Part shown: positions 43,201-52,710 of the stretch, piece by piece | Layout: each line of letters starts with the position of its first letter | How positions within the stretch are numbered: the first letter of the stretch is position 1 | Assembly: GCA_964542915.1 (NCBI GenBank) | Contig: CAZIVP010000002.1 | Location: 248,001 to 312,000, forward strand | Reading direction: 5' to 3' | Source of the DNA: CAZIVP01 sp964542915 | GTDB taxonomy: Bacteria > Calditrichota > Calditrichia > Calditrichales > Calditrichaceae | DNA: 64,000 nucleotides | Notes under the pieces: model-generated | Told to the model about the DNA's origin: nothing | The model's database searches: none | The model's input: the letters and a program-made list of their open reading frames with translations, nothing else | Program-made: the position numbers and the translations under genes

Positions 43201-46181
43201 TGCCGATCGATCCGTTCTATCCCAAAGGGCGCATCGATTATATGATAGAGGATGCTGAACTCTCGTTAATCGTTGCACCTGATTCCCAAACAATCGATTT
43301 ATCACAAATGAACTGTCCGGTGCTGTATATGGACGCCATGCACAATGAATTGGAAGCGCAGTCCGTTGAAAATCCGACAGGTTTAGGGAGCGGTGATCAT
43401 ATTGCGTACGTAATTTATACATCCGGCTCCACAGGACAACCAAAAGGAGTTATGCTATCCAACAAGAACGCAATGAACCTTGTTGCAAATTTAGAAGATC
43501 GAATATACAAACGTTTCGAAGACAGCCTACGGGTTAGTCTGAATGCACCTTTATCATTTGATGCTTCCGTAAAGCAATTAGTAATGATAACTCGGGGCCA
43601 TACATTAACACTTATTCCTCACGAGGTACGATTGGACGGCGAAGCGTTTCTACAATATATCAGCGATCAACAAATTGACGTCCTGGATTGTGTTCCATCT
43701 CAGCTAAAATTATTACTTGAAGCCGGACTTTTAACCAATAACAAATGGAAACCGAAAGCTGTAATACCCGGCGGCGAGGCTATTGACATGGATATGTGGC
43801 AAACGCTGAGCGAAAGCCGATTTACGAAATTCTTTAATTTATATGGCCCTACTGAATGTGCCGTTGATTCAACCGTCTGTGATATCGCATCTTATCCCGA
43901 ACAACCGGTTATCGGCACATCCATTGCAAATATCGAATTGTACGTCCTTGATGAAAACTTACAACCGGCGCCTTACAATGTACCCGGGGAGCTACATATC
44001 AGCGGAGCTAGCGTTGGACGGGGCTACTATAATCGTCCCGGCTTAACAGCTGAAAAATTTATTCCCAATCCATTCTCTGACATAGCCGGTATGCGTATGT
44101 ACAAAACCGGCGATTTAGTCAGTTTAAAGCCGGACGGCAATATGAAATTTCATGGCCGTGTGGATCACCAGGTCAAAGTGCGCGGATTCCGGATTGAACT
44201 CGGTGAAATCGAAGCAATTCTAAAAAAGTATGACGATGTAAAAGACGGCGTGGTCATCGTACGGGAAGATAAACCCAAAGTTACTCAAATCACAGCCTAC
44301 TTTGTAAAGATGGAAAATACAACCGTCGATGTGAATGATCTCCTCAGCTTTATGAAAGAGCAACTGCCGGAATATATGATTCCAACTTATTTTATTAATA
44401 TACCGGCTATCCCTCTAACGCCAAATGGTAAATTAGACCGCAGGGAATTGCCGGTACCCGGCAGCAGTCATTTGGTTTCCTCGTCGGATTTCGTCGCTCC
44501 TTCCACCGAGCGGGAACGTATTCTTGCCGATATCTGGAAAGAATTACTCAATCTCCAAATGGTAAGTAAACACGACAACTTTTTCGAGGTAGGCGGCGAT
44601 TCCATCGTCAGCATTCAGGTGATTACGCGAGCCCGCCAAATGGGTTTACATCTGACCCCGAAAGATCTGTTTGAAAACCCCACGATTGAGAAGCTGGCCG
44701 CGGCTGCCAAAGAAGCGACCACATTTAAAGCCGAACAGGGCCTGATTAGCGGTACATTTGAACTGACCCCCATTCAGCAAGACTTTTTCGAACGAGCTTA
44801 TGCCAACCATAACCACTACAACCAATCCCTGATGCTGGAAGTGAAACAAGCCCTGCAGCCGGATATCCTGGAAAAAACGTTGTGGAAAATCCTGGAACAC
44901 CATGACGCCTTGCGGTTGCGTTTCAAAAAAGAAGAAACCGGATGGCGGCAATGGTATGACAATGAATTGCAACATCTGCCATTCGAAACGGTCGATCTTT
45001 CAAATGAAGACGATACACACCTTTCCAAATTGCTGCAAGAACGGGCCGAGCAAACGCAGCAAAGTCTCGATATTGAGAATGGTCCGCTGTTCCGAATGGT
45101 TTATTACCATCTGAACGAGCAACACAACGACCGATTACACATCGTCTGTCACCATTTGATTATAGACGGCGTCTCCTGGCGTATTCTGCTTGAAGATATT
45201 TACCAGGCTTATCGCCAGGCCGAGGAAGAACGCGAAATACGGCTGCCCCTCAAAACCACTTCGTTTAAAAGCTGGATGCAGGCCCTGATCGATCACAGCA
45301 TGAAACAGGAATTGAAACAGCAAGCCGACGTTTGGTTCAAAATGTTTGAACAAATTCCGCCGACGCTGCCGGCCGATTTTGAAGAGGGAAGTAATATCGA
45401 AGCCGTGAGCCGCCGCTGCAATGTTAACATGGATCAGGAAAATACGGAAGCGCTTCTGCGCGACGTACCGCCGGTTTTTAACACACAAATAATGGAAATA
45501 CTTATAGTGGCCTTGTTAAGGACTTTTTACAACGACTACGGGCAAAGCCGTCTCTATTTGCATATGGAGGGCCACGGCCGCGAAAATATCACCGAAGAGA
45601 TCGATATCTCTCGAACACTGGGCTGGTTTACAACGCTGTATCCGTTTCAAATCTCGGTTTCCAATCCATCCCATATTGGCGAAACCATTAAAAGCGTGAA
45701 AGAACAGATACGGAAGGTGCCCCATAACGGCATCGGGTTTGGACTGTTAAAATATTTATCAGACGATCCCGAGATTAAACAGAAATTAAGCCAGATACCC
45801 AAACCGCCGCTTGTGTTTAACTACCTCGGTCAGTTCAATCAAATGTCGGACGAGCAAGGTCCCTTTGCCGTAAGGCCGGCGGAGGAATCCGGACACGAAC
45901 GCGCACAGGAAAACCAGCGCGACCATCTTCTGGATTTCAGCGCCAACATCCGGGACGGCCAATTTAATTTGACGATTACCTACAGCGCCGAACGATTCAA
46001 AGCCGAAACCATCGACAAGATCGCCAACGCTTTCATAGCCGAATTAAAGAGGATCATTGAATTTTGTCAGCAAACCGACCGGATCGAATACACCGCCTCC
46101 GATTTCCGGGATGTGGATCTGGATGAAGAAGAACTGGACGATATTATGTCCGAATTAACTGATAATGAGGATGATGAATAA
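37248..46181 (+). CDS. NRPS C-A-PCP-sulfotransferase-C-A-PCP-E (synthase gene D)
   Basis: 2977-aa two-module NRPS with an extra catalytic domain. N-terminal docking helix LTPEQRELLLKKL; C1 (HHIIIDGWS at 178); A1 (YTSGSTG near 654); PCP1 (Ser1047); PAPS-dependent sulfotransferase (about 1140-1428); C2 (HHIIADGWS at 1581); A2 (near 2057); PCP2 (Ser2452, the GGDS form seen before E domains); epimerase, about 2475-2955 (HHLIIDGVSW at 2635, RTLGWFTTLYP). A1 code D-A-L-F-M-G-G-T-F resembles the Val family code, so a branched aliphatic residue is likely. A2 code D-A-K-D-I-G-L-V-D fits Glu/Gln, delivered as the D-isomer. The frame opens at TTG 37236, but ATG 37248 is the better start. The acidic tail looks like a donor COM domain for gene E. 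Confidence 0.95.
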   Translation: MTDLSERLKNLTPEQRELLLKKLKSQKGERKEDDRIRPREDRSWYPMSDSQKRLWFLNQMNPDSAFYNIPTAIRIKGLLNEERLKKSLLKVLQRHEVLRASFPTDPGGEPKQTITAMESLDIDKTDLSYLSEDERETEARNIIKQHAGKVFHLHQFPLFDFHLIKLNEQTHLLSINMHHIIIDGWSLGVFINELSMIYKALRNKEDGKIDEPHLQFIDYVSWQNKRSSENQLQEQLQFWQEYLEGMPQFLELIPDKTRPAVQTYNGRHHNFIIPTELTKQLRGLAREQKVSLYVVFMAAFQLFLHKMSGQEDFGVGAPIANRNRAELESIIGYFVNTIVLRADLSNDPSFTDLVRKVQNDVAAASDHQDLPFERIVEKMAPEHDISHSPLFQVMFDLQKAPFQKLDLGDVEILIEDVEIEVAKFDLMMLMMDYDDHIKTTLEFNTDLFFDETIERFAKYFTTLLQNLAKKPQKRCSEISLLQEAERKQYIHLWNQTKKPYPKDKAVNQIFEEIVQQYGDETALEFGDAAYDFSTLNKKANQYARFLIEKGVQPDDTVALFMERIPEMFIAILGILKAGAVYVPLDTAYPFERVQFMLEDSGSKLLISQREILSAMASLKIESFTIEMIAEESESMDDANLPVQNNGQSRAYIIYTSGSTGTPKGVVVPHQAISRLVINTNFIKFEKGIRIAQVSNATFDAATLEIWGAFLTGATLIGFEKDALLNMHSFVKSLNEKKISAIFLTSAIFNQIASEIPHTLGNIKYLMTGGDKADPTSFRKVLQNSKPAYLINGYGPTENTTFSTTYEAKTISADATNIPIGKPIANSYHYILDKKFQPVPIGVPGELFLGGDGLALGYHNRPELNEERFITDPFAEDEDKKLYRSGDLVRYLPSGDVEFLGRIDHQVKIRGFRVELGEIETYLKEHSRVKDCVVVAREDLPGAKQLVAYYVPDESLPNNGSLKQFLASKLPDYMIPAAFVKLDSIPMTPNGKVDRRALPKPVIERSTAKEYVAPRNKLESYLVEIWKGILKLDRVGIHDNFFELGGNSLQAAIFNNRLQKDFNTETHVAGIFKAPTVAEFASYVVEYYPDIVRERFGQELAHRLRVNIDAALDRNIKKISEDDVKELRKKIRPLPPYSRDEQKNPRAVFVLSPPRSGSTLLRVMLAGNKELFSPPELDLLSFNTLEERYNEFTRHNLNIWLESTIRSLMEIFGLDFDTASELMREKEKSGMSTKAFYRFMQENIGDRMLVDKTPSYPFDIHILERAEEDFDQPFYIHLTRHPYAMIYSFMEAKLDQTFFRHEHPYNRRELAELIWYISHQNILDFKASIPKERYYRMRFEDLVQEPEQHLQTICGFLGITFDEEMLKPYHGKKMTDAARKNSQMVGDFKFYLHRNINTKVIDRWREHHKEDFLSDISWELASQLGYETEKNLSSRQTDRLSRIPKISRSQPLPLSYAQQRLWFLEHLEPGNPQYNIPVAIHMKGKLEREPFSESLIRIFSRHEALRTTFYREGGQPLQRIHSDVMCETNVEYLYGVSLDDPKIKKKIIEESKKPFDIENGPLVRFRYLVLAEDELVLIMVVHHIIADGWSLGVFFKEFAMLYDHYLNNTTINLPQLPIQYADYAAWQRSWLNDRIVQRQLSYWNEQLAGIPSMIQLPTDHPRLPVKTTNGRRLHFRINENLSRKIKQFTKTNNTTLFNVLLSAFQLLLHRYSGQDDILTGTPNAYRNRSEIENLIGFFVNTLVIRTQFKADINFKDLLQQVRNTTMEAFDNQDIPFEKLVDELEPERDMSHTPIFQVMFSMQPTELRNIHLQDLSIQPLTADTETAKFDMTLGLLEKNAHIVGEWEYNTDLFEEPTIRRFIDHYRHLLSILVDKPNEPINKVRFLKQEEEYEVLKKWNDKRIEFESEATLAEIFERQTQITPNQIAIIDDTNQLTFEQFNQRANQLAHILREKGIGPETIVGVIANRKIDSIVAVMAILKAGGAYMPIDPFYPKGRIDYMIEDAELSLIVAPDSQTIDLSQMNCPVLYMDAMHNELEAQSVENPTGLGSGDHIAYVIYTSGSTGQPKGVMLSNKNAMNLVANLEDRIYKRFEDSLRVSLNAPLSFDASVKQLVMITRGHTLTLIPHEVRLDGEAFLQYISDQQIDVLDCVPSQLKLLLEAGLLTNNKWKPKAVIPGGEAIDMDMWQTLSESRFTKFFNLYGPTECAVDSTVCDIASYPEQPVIGTSIANIELYVLDENLQPAPYNVPGELHISGASVGRGYYNRPGLTAEKFIPNPFSDIAGMRMYKTGDLVSLKPDGNMKFHGRVDHQVKVRGFRIELGEIEAILKKYDDVKDGVVIVREDKPKVTQITAYFVKMENTTVDVNDLLSFMKEQLPEYMIPTYFINIPAIPLTPNGKLDRRELPVPGSSHLVSSSDFVAPSTERERILADIWKELLNLQMVSKHDNFFEVGGDSIVSIQVITRARQMGLHLTPKDLFENPTIEKLAAAAKEATTFKAEQGLISGTFELTPIQQDFFERAYANHNHYNQSLMLEVKQALQPDILEKTLWKILEHHDALRLRFKKEETGWRQWYDNELQHLPFETVDLSNEDDTHLSKLLQERAEQTQQSLDIENGPLFRMVYYHLNEQHNDRLHIVCHHLIIDGVSWRILLEDIYQAYRQAEEEREIRLPLKTTSFKSWMQALIDHSMKQELKQQADVWFKMFEQIPPTLPADFEEGSNIEAVSRRCNVNMDQENTEALLRDVPPVFNTQIMEILIVALLRTFYNDYGQSRLYLHMEGHGRENITEEIDISRTLGWFTTLYPFQISVSNPSHIGETIKSVKEQIRKVPHNGIGFGLLKYLSDDPEIKQKLSQIPKPPLVFNYLGQFNQMSDEQGPFAVRPAEESGHERAQENQRDHLLDFSANIRDGQFNLTITYSAERFKAETIDKIANAFIAELKRIIEFCQQTDRIEYTASDFRDVDLDEEELDDIMSELTDNEDDE
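40665..41530 (+). other. Embedded sulfotransferase domain in synthase gene D
   Basis: Residues about 1140-1428 of gene D. The 5'-phosphosulfate loop reads SPPRSGSTLL (Ser1151-Pro-Pro-Arg-Ser-Gly-Ser-Thr). A DKTPSYP motif of the Sulfotransfer_3 type follows. The 3'-phosphate site is HLTRHPYAMIYSF with Arg1279 and Ser1287 eight residues apart, the canonical spacing. It is bounded by a carrier protein before and a C domain after, with a 60-residue charged linker in front. No thioesterase follows, so the CurM-type sulfation-decarboxylation chemistry is unlikely. O-sulfation of a hydroxyl on the growing chain is the simplest reading. Confidence 0.9.
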
Positions 46182-49100
46182 AATGGCCGGTAACGTTCAG
46201 AAAAATATTGAAACCATTTATCCCCTGTCGCCCATGCAGCAGGGCATGCTGTTCCATACCATTTATGAACCGGATTCCAGCATCTATTTCGAACAGCTCC
46301 ATTTTAAATTAAAAGGTCCATTGGATGTGGAACCCTTTAAAAAAGCCTTGCAAAGGGTCATCGAACGCCATCCGGTTCTGCGCACTTCGTTCGTCTGGAA
46401 AAAAACCGGCAAAATGATGCAGGTGGTGCATAAAGAAATCGACTTGCCATTGGAAACGCTGGATTGGCGACAATACAGCAACGAAGAACAGCATAAGCAT
46501 TTTAGGGCGTTGCTGCAAAAAGACCGGCAACGCGGTTTTAATCTCAACAAAGCGCCGCTGCTGCGCATGACGCTTATCCAGCTGGATGACGACGCATGGC
46601 GGGTCATTTGGAGCAACCATCACATCATCCTGGACGGCTGGTCCAATCCCATTCTGCTAAAAGAAATCTTCACCCTGTACGAAGGGTTGCGCAACGGGCA
46701 GGACATTCCGTTACCCAGGGCCCGGCCCTACCGCGATTATGTGGCCTGGCTGCAGAAACAGGATAAAAACAAAGCCGAAACCTACTGGCGGGAGTTACTG
46801 GGCGACTTCAGCGCGCCGACGCCGCTGACCGTTGATAAACCGGTTAAAGAAGTCGCTGGTCAAACATCCGACCACGCTTCCCTGCATTTGGAACTGGATC
46901 GCGAAGCCGGCAAACAATTGCAAAAGCTGGCAAAACAACACAATCTGACCGTTAACACCCTTGTACAGGGGGCATGGGCCTATCTGCTGCACCGTTATAG
47001 CGGCGAAGACGACGTAGTAATCGGCGTCACCGTTTCGGGAAGGCCGCCTGAAATTCAAGGCGTCGAATCGATGGTGGGCCTGTTCATCAATACCCTGCCT
47101 ATGCGTATTGAAATCGATGAAAATCAAAAGGTTATGGACTGGTTGAAATCCATCCAAAATCAATCCGTCGCTCTGCGCGATTTCGAATACAGCTCCCTGG
47201 CGGAGGTGCAGCGTTTGAGCAATCTGGAATCCAACAATCCGTTATTCAACAGCATCGTCGTGTTCGAAAATTATCCGGTGGACCGCTCGTTGCAGGAGCA
47301 GAAAGGCAGTTTGCAAATCGAAGATTTTGGCTCCTACGAGCAAACCAATTTCCCCCTGACGCTGGTCGCGGCCGCCCGCGGCGACTCCGTCGTATTGGAA
47401 TTCAAATACGATACCGGCCGTTTTGACGCCTCAACTATCGAACGGACGCTGCAGCACCTGGCAAATCTGTTACAGGGCATGGCTGCCCAACCGCAGCGCC
47501 CCCTGCTTCATCTACCGTTAATGACGCCCGGGGAAAAAGAGCAGATTGTCAATCGCTGGAAAGACGTTGCCGAATCCATCCCCAAAAACGAAACCATTCA
47601 TCAACTAATTGAATCACAAGCCGAACAGCGACCCGATCAAACGGCGATAAGCATGGACGGTCAATCGCTCAGTTATGATGAATTGAACCGCCAGGCCAAC
47701 CAACTAGCCCATTATCTGATGCAAAATGGCGCCGGCGCCGGCCAATTGATCGGCGTTTACATGGACCGTTCGCCGCAGTTGATTGTTGCTCTGCTGGCTG
47801 TTCTGAAGACCGGCGCCGCCTATCTGCCGATGGATCCCGTTTATCCCAAAGAGCGTCTGGATTTCATGCTCAGGGATGCCAACGTCCCCATTGTTATTGC
47901 AGATAGCGGATTGAGCGCTCAACTTCCGGAGACAGACGCCCGCATCATCCGTATAGATGAATTATCATCCCGGTTACAGTCCATGGCAGACAGCAATCCG
48001 CAAACCAACGTTCAACCGGATGACCTGATCTACGTTATCTATACGTCCGGTTCCACCGGTAATCCCAAAGGTACGCTGATCAGCCATTACAATGTGGTGC
48101 GATTGTTACGGGCCGCCGAACCCTGGTTCGGATTTGATGAAAACGACGTGTGGACGTTTTTTCACTCGTATGCCTTCGATTTTTCCGTGTGGGAAATCTG
48201 GGGCGCACTCAGTTACGGCGGCCGGGTGGTAGTTGTGCCATATATGACCTCCCGCGAACCCTCCGAATTTTACCGGTTACTGATTGATGAAAAGGTAACC
48301 GTTTTGAATCAGACGCCGTCCGCCTTTCAGACCCTGATGCGGGCTGAAGAAGATATCAATCCGCCGCAGGATGATCTATCTTTACGTTACGTGATTTTCG
48401 GGGGTGAAGCGCTGGAATTAAGCACGCTGCGACCGTGGATGGATCGGCGCGGCGATCAAAATCCGCAACTGATCAATATGTACGGTATTACGGAAACCAC
48501 CGTGCACGTCACTTATCGCCCGATCAATCGCTCCGACGTGGATGAACAAACGGGCAGCATGATCGGCCGGCCCATTCCCGATTTACAAATTTATTTACTG
48601 GATGCTTACCAGAGGCCGGTTCCGGATGGCATTCCCGGCGAGATTTGTGTGGCCGGCGCCGGCCTGGCCCACGGCTATTTAAACCGCCCCGGGCTGACAT
48701 CGGAAAAATTTATAGCCAATCCTTTTGCGGTTGATGGTCAAAATCAACGGTTGTATCGCTCGGGCGACCTGGCCCGGTTCAACGCCGACGGCGATCTGGA
48801 GTATCTGGGTCGCATGGATAATCAGGTTCAGCTGCGCGGTTTTCGCGTGGAACTGGGCGAAATCGAAGCGGCCCTCAACCGCTTTCCCGCCGTGCGTGAA
48901 TCACTGGTAACCGTGCATCAGGACGGCGCCGCCGACCAACGGTTGATCGCCTATCTGGTCATACCGGATCAGCAATCACCGCCATTGGATGAGCTGCGCG
49001 ATCATTTACGACAATCGCTGCCCGAATATATGATTCCGGCGGCCTTCATTCCCCTAAAAGCTTTTCCTTTGACGGCCAACGGTAAAATCGACCGCCGGGC

Positions 49101-52100
49101 CCTGCCCTCAGCCGACGAGGGCCAACACTTAACCGGCGCCGAACCATACACCGCGCCCCGCAATCAAACCGAAGATTTACTGGCCGGCATCTGGTCGGCG
49201 ATCCTGCAGCGGGAACAGATTGGCATCCACGATAATTTCTTCGACCTGGGCGGGCATTCTCTGTTGGCGACGCAATTAGCCTCCCGCATCCGCGACGCTT
49301 TTGAGGTGGAGCTGTCGCTGCGGGAATTGTTCGAGCAACCGACCATCGCCCATATCGCCGCTAAAATCGAAACCCTGCGCCAAAGCGACCAGGGCTCAGC
49401 CCTTCCGCCTTTGAAGCCCGTCGAGCGTCCGCAATATATCCCGGCTTCCTTTGCTCAGCAACGGTTGTGGTTTCTGGATCAGTTAGCCGGCGGCAGTTCA
49501 TTCTATAATATCCCCGCCGCCCTGCGCCTCAAAGGCGAGCTTAATGTGAACATTTTGCAAAAAAGCATCAACACGCTTATTGAACGGCATGAAGCGCTGC
49601 GCACCCACTTTGCCGAACGGGAAGGCGAGCCCGTGCAAGTGATCGATCCGCCCTTTACCATCGATTTACAACCGACCGACTTGACTTCGCTGCCGGATAA
49701 CGATAAACAGGATAAAGCCTATCAACTGGCCTCCGCCGAAGCATTACAACCGTTCGATCTGAATACGGGACCGTTATTGCGGGTGCGATTGATACGACTG
49801 CATAACGATGAACATGTTATCATATTCACCCTGCATCACACGGTTACCGACGGCTGGTCCATGGGCGTTCTGGTGCGGGAAGTCATCACCCTTTATCAGG
49901 CATATCAGGCCGATAAACCGAATCCCCTGCCGGATTTGAACGTCCAATACGCCGACTACGCCATCTGGCAACGAAACTGGCTTCAGGGCGAAACACTGGA
50001 TAAAGAACTCGAGTTCTGGAAAAATGAGATTGGCGTTAATCCGCCTGTTCTGGAGCTTCCAACCGACCACCCGCGCCCAGCCATGCAAACCTTTAACGGC
50101 CGTACCATCGATTATACATTACCGGCGGACTTGCAAAGCGAAATCCACCGGTTCAATCAGAAACAGGGCGTTACCCTGTTCATGACCATGATGGGTGCAT
50201 TTCAAACCCTGATGCACCGGTATTCGGGACAGGATATTCTGCAGGTTGGTTCGCCTATTGCCAACCGTACCCAATCGGAGACAGAGGCCATTATCGGATT
50301 TTTCGTCAATACGCTCATCTTCCAGGCCGATTTCAGCGACAATCCGGATTTCCGAAACTTTTTGAAACAGGTGCGCGAACGCACGCTTGGCATCTACGCC
50401 CACCAGCATTTACCGTTCGAGCAATTGGTGGAGGTATTGCAGCCGGAGCGGGATATGAGTCACGCCCCTCTCTTTCAGGTCGCCTTTATTCTGCAGAATG
50501 CGCCCATGGATAAAATGGAAATCCCCGGCCTGACGGCCGAACCGTTCCATCACGAAAACAAAACCGCCAAATACGATTTGACCGTGTACAGCATGGAATA
50601 CGAAGACGGCATCGGTCTGTCCTTCGAATACAACACCGACCTGTTTGAAGAACAAACCATCCGCCGGATGCAACAACACTTTGAAAACCTGCTGCGGGCC
50701 GTGATAACCGAACCCAGGCAAAAAATATCGGCGGTTAACTTTTTGTCGCCCGAAGAACAACAAACCATGCTTTGGGACTGGAACGACACGGCAAGCGACT
50801 ATCCCAATCGTCATACGGTGCACCAATTGTTCGAAACATGGGCCAAGGAACAACCGGAGGCCATAGCGGCGGGATTCGAGGATCAGACATGGACCTACCG
50901 CGAACTCAATCAAAAAGCGAATCGGCTGGCACGTTATTTACAACAACAAGGCGTGGGCGCCGATACGCTCGTAGGCATCAGTTTGCCCCGGTCGCTGGAT
51001 ATCCCTTTAGCCATGCTGGGCATTCTCAAAGCCGGCGGCGCCTTTTTACCCATCGACCCCGCTTACCCTGAAGACCGCATCCGGTATATGATGGAAGATT
51101 CCGGGGCGGCGGCGGTTATCACCCACAGCGGCTTAACCGAACAACTACCCGATACGAACGTACCGTTTATTGCATTGGATCAGATGGACGACAACCTCGC
51201 CAGCCTGTCCGGGCAAAATTTGACTTCCAACACAAATCAACAAAATCTGGCTTACGTAATTTATACGTCCGGTTCAACGGGCAAACCCAAGGGTACCATG
51301 CTGCCCCATCAGGGTTTATGCAATTTATCGCGCGCCCAGCGTAAAGCGTTTACAATTTCGCCGGAGCGGCGCATACTGCAGTTCGCATCTTTAAGTTTTG
51401 ACGCTTCCGTGTGGGAAACGGTGATGGCCCTTCTCAACGGCGCGGCGCTCATTCTGGCGAAACAGGAAGATTTAACTTCCGGGCAGGGATTGGCTAAAGT
51501 CATGAAAACACAAAAAATCAATACGGTAACCCTTCCGCCGTCCGTTTTAGCGGTTATGCCGGAGGTGGATTTACCGGATTTAAAAACCATCATAACCGCC
51601 GGCGAGAAATGCACCACTGATCTGGTACAGCGCTGGGGACATGGCCGGCAGTTTGTCAACGCTTATGGCCCCACGGAGACCAGCGTTTGCGCTTCTATGT
51701 TCGAAGCCGATCCCCGGAGTGATCAAACGCCGCCCATCGGTAAACCGGTCGATAACTTCCAGTTGTATATTCTGGATCGGGCCATGCAACCGGTGCCAGT
51801 GGGCGTTCCCGGCGAACTGCACATCGCCGGCGACGGCCTGGCCCGCGGCTATCTGAAGCGTCCCGATCTGACCGCCGAAAAATTCATCCCCAATCCCTTT
51901 GTTGACGCCCCGGGAGCGCGCATGTACAAAAGCGGCGATCTGGTACATTATTTGCCCGATGGCAACATTGAATTTTTAGGACGCATCGACCATCAGGTGA
52001 AGGTACGGGGCTTCCGAATCGAATTGGGTGAAATTGAAGCCGCCATAGGCGAACGGGAAGGTATCCGCGATGTGGTCGTTCTGGCCCGCGAAGATGAACC

Positions 52101-52710
52101 GGGCGATCAACGGTTGGCGGCTTATATCGTTCAGGATAACGACGCCGGCCATACCAGCGGTTCCATGCGCGAAGCGCTGGCCAAACGGTTGCCCGATTAT
52201 ATGATTCCATCGGCTTTTGTCTTTCTGGATGAAATGCCGCTCACGCCAAATGGTAAAGTCGATCGTAAGGCGCTACCTGCACCCGATTTAAGCCGTGAGG
52301 CTCTCGAGAGTCCCTATGAGGCTCCGCGCAATAAAAATGAAGAAGCCGTTGCCGACATCGTCGCCGGTTTACTGAAGATGGATAAAGTGGGGATACATGA
52401 CAATTTCTTTGCGTTAGGCGGCCACTCCTTACTTGCGACGCGTTTTATCGCCCGTATTAAAGATCATTTCAATGTGGAACTACCCTTACGCGCCCTGTTT
52501 GAATCCCCCACCGTAGCCGCTATTGCTGAAAACATCGAACAACTGCAAGCAGCGCCACCCAAGTCGGAAGAAAGCGCCATCGAACACGAAGAACGATCCG
52601 GCGACGAATTGCAGGACCTTCTGAAGGACCTCGAAGGTATGTCCGACGATGAGGCCTTGTCCCTACTGGATGATGAAAACCGGGATGAAGACGAGGAGGA
52701 TGATGACTGA
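46165..52710 (+). CDS. NRPS C-A-PCP-C-A-PCP, Thr-Phe (synthase gene E)
   Basis: About 2181 aa, two modules. It begins with a DCL-type C domain (YPLSPMQQGMLFH; HHIILDGWS at 152), matching the epimerase at the end of gene D. A1 (YTSGSTG near 626), PCP1 (Ser1032), C2 of LCL type (HHTVTDGWS at 1224), A2 (near 1700) and PCP2 (Ser2088) follow. Hand-read codes: A1 D-F-W-N-I-G-M-V-H is an exact threonine code; A2 D-A-W-T-I-A-A-V-C is a phenylalanine code differing from GrsA by one conservative change. The tail is extremely acidic (EDEEDDD). Several in-frame Met codons crowd the start (46165, 46171, 46174, 46183), overlapping the end of gene D. I cannot decide between them; 46183 gives the most family-like N-terminus. 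Confidence 0.95.
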   Translation: MRMMNKMAGNVQKNIETIYPLSPMQQGMLFHTIYEPDSSIYFEQLHFKLKGPLDVEPFKKALQRVIERHPVLRTSFVWKKTGKMMQVVHKEIDLPLETLDWRQYSNEEQHKHFRALLQKDRQRGFNLNKAPLLRMTLIQLDDDAWRVIWSNHHIILDGWSNPILLKEIFTLYEGLRNGQDIPLPRARPYRDYVAWLQKQDKNKAETYWRELLGDFSAPTPLTVDKPVKEVAGQTSDHASLHLELDREAGKQLQKLAKQHNLTVNTLVQGAWAYLLHRYSGEDDVVIGVTVSGRPPEIQGVESMVGLFINTLPMRIEIDENQKVMDWLKSIQNQSVALRDFEYSSLAEVQRLSNLESNNPLFNSIVVFENYPVDRSLQEQKGSLQIEDFGSYEQTNFPLTLVAAARGDSVVLEFKYDTGRFDASTIERTLQHLANLLQGMAAQPQRPLLHLPLMTPGEKEQIVNRWKDVAESIPKNETIHQLIESQAEQRPDQTAISMDGQSLSYDELNRQANQLAHYLMQNGAGAGQLIGVYMDRSPQLIVALLAVLKTGAAYLPMDPVYPKERLDFMLRDANVPIVIADSGLSAQLPETDARIIRIDELSSRLQSMADSNPQTNVQPDDLIYVIYTSGSTGNPKGTLISHYNVVRLLRAAEPWFGFDENDVWTFFHSYAFDFSVWEIWGALSYGGRVVVVPYMTSREPSEFYRLLIDEKVTVLNQTPSAFQTLMRAEEDINPPQDDLSLRYVIFGGEALELSTLRPWMDRRGDQNPQLINMYGITETTVHVTYRPINRSDVDEQTGSMIGRPIPDLQIYLLDAYQRPVPDGIPGEICVAGAGLAHGYLNRPGLTSEKFIANPFAVDGQNQRLYRSGDLARFNADGDLEYLGRMDNQVQLRGFRVELGEIEAALNRFPAVRESLVTVHQDGAADQRLIAYLVIPDQQSPPLDELRDHLRQSLPEYMIPAAFIPLKAFPLTANGKIDRRALPSADEGQHLTGAEPYTAPRNQTEDLLAGIWSAILQREQIGIHDNFFDLGGHSLLATQLASRIRDAFEVELSLRELFEQPTIAHIAAKIETLRQSDQGSALPPLKPVERPQYIPASFAQQRLWFLDQLAGGSSFYNIPAALRLKGELNVNILQKSINTLIERHEALRTHFAEREGEPVQVIDPPFTIDLQPTDLTSLPDNDKQDKAYQLASAEALQPFDLNTGPLLRVRLIRLHNDEHVIIFTLHHTVTDGWSMGVLVREVITLYQAYQADKPNPLPDLNVQYADYAIWQRNWLQGETLDKELEFWKNEIGVNPPVLELPTDHPRPAMQTFNGRTIDYTLPADLQSEIHRFNQKQGVTLFMTMMGAFQTLMHRYSGQDILQVGSPIANRTQSETEAIIGFFVNTLIFQADFSDNPDFRNFLKQVRERTLGIYAHQHLPFEQLVEVLQPERDMSHAPLFQVAFILQNAPMDKMEIPGLTAEPFHHENKTAKYDLTVYSMEYEDGIGLSFEYNTDLFEEQTIRRMQQHFENLLRAVITEPRQKISAVNFLSPEEQQTMLWDWNDTASDYPNRHTVHQLFETWAKEQPEAIAAGFEDQTWTYRELNQKANRLARYLQQQGVGADTLVGISLPRSLDIPLAMLGILKAGGAFLPIDPAYPEDRIRYMMEDSGAAAVITHSGLTEQLPDTNVPFIALDQMDDNLASLSGQNLTSNTNQQNLAYVIYTSGSTGKPKGTMLPHQGLCNLSRAQRKAFTISPERRILQFASLSFDASVWETVMALLNGAALILAKQEDLTSGQGLAKVMKTQKINTVTLPPSVLAVMPEVDLPDLKTIITAGEKCTTDLVQRWGHGRQFVNAYGPTETSVCASMFEADPRSDQTPPIGKPVDNFQLYILDRAMQPVPVGVPGELHIAGDGLARGYLKRPDLTAEKFIPNPFVDAPGARMYKSGDLVHYLPDGNIEFLGRIDHQVKVRGFRIELGEIEAAIGEREGIRDVVVLAREDEPGDQRLAAYIVQDNDAGHTSGSMREALAKRLPDYMIPSAFVFLDEMPLTPNGKVDRKALPAPDLSREALESPYEAPRNKNEEAVADIVAGLLKMDKVGIHDNFFALGGHSLLATRFIARIKDHFNVELPLRALFESPTVAAIAENIEQLQAAPPKSEESAIEHEERSGDELQDLLKDLEGMSDDEALSLLDDENRDEDEEDDD

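Noticed and set aside
52649..52702. Upstream extension of synthase gene F
   Set aside because: The extra 18 residues overlap the acidic 3' end of gene E in another frame and look random; GAGGAGG sits right before the ATG at 52703.
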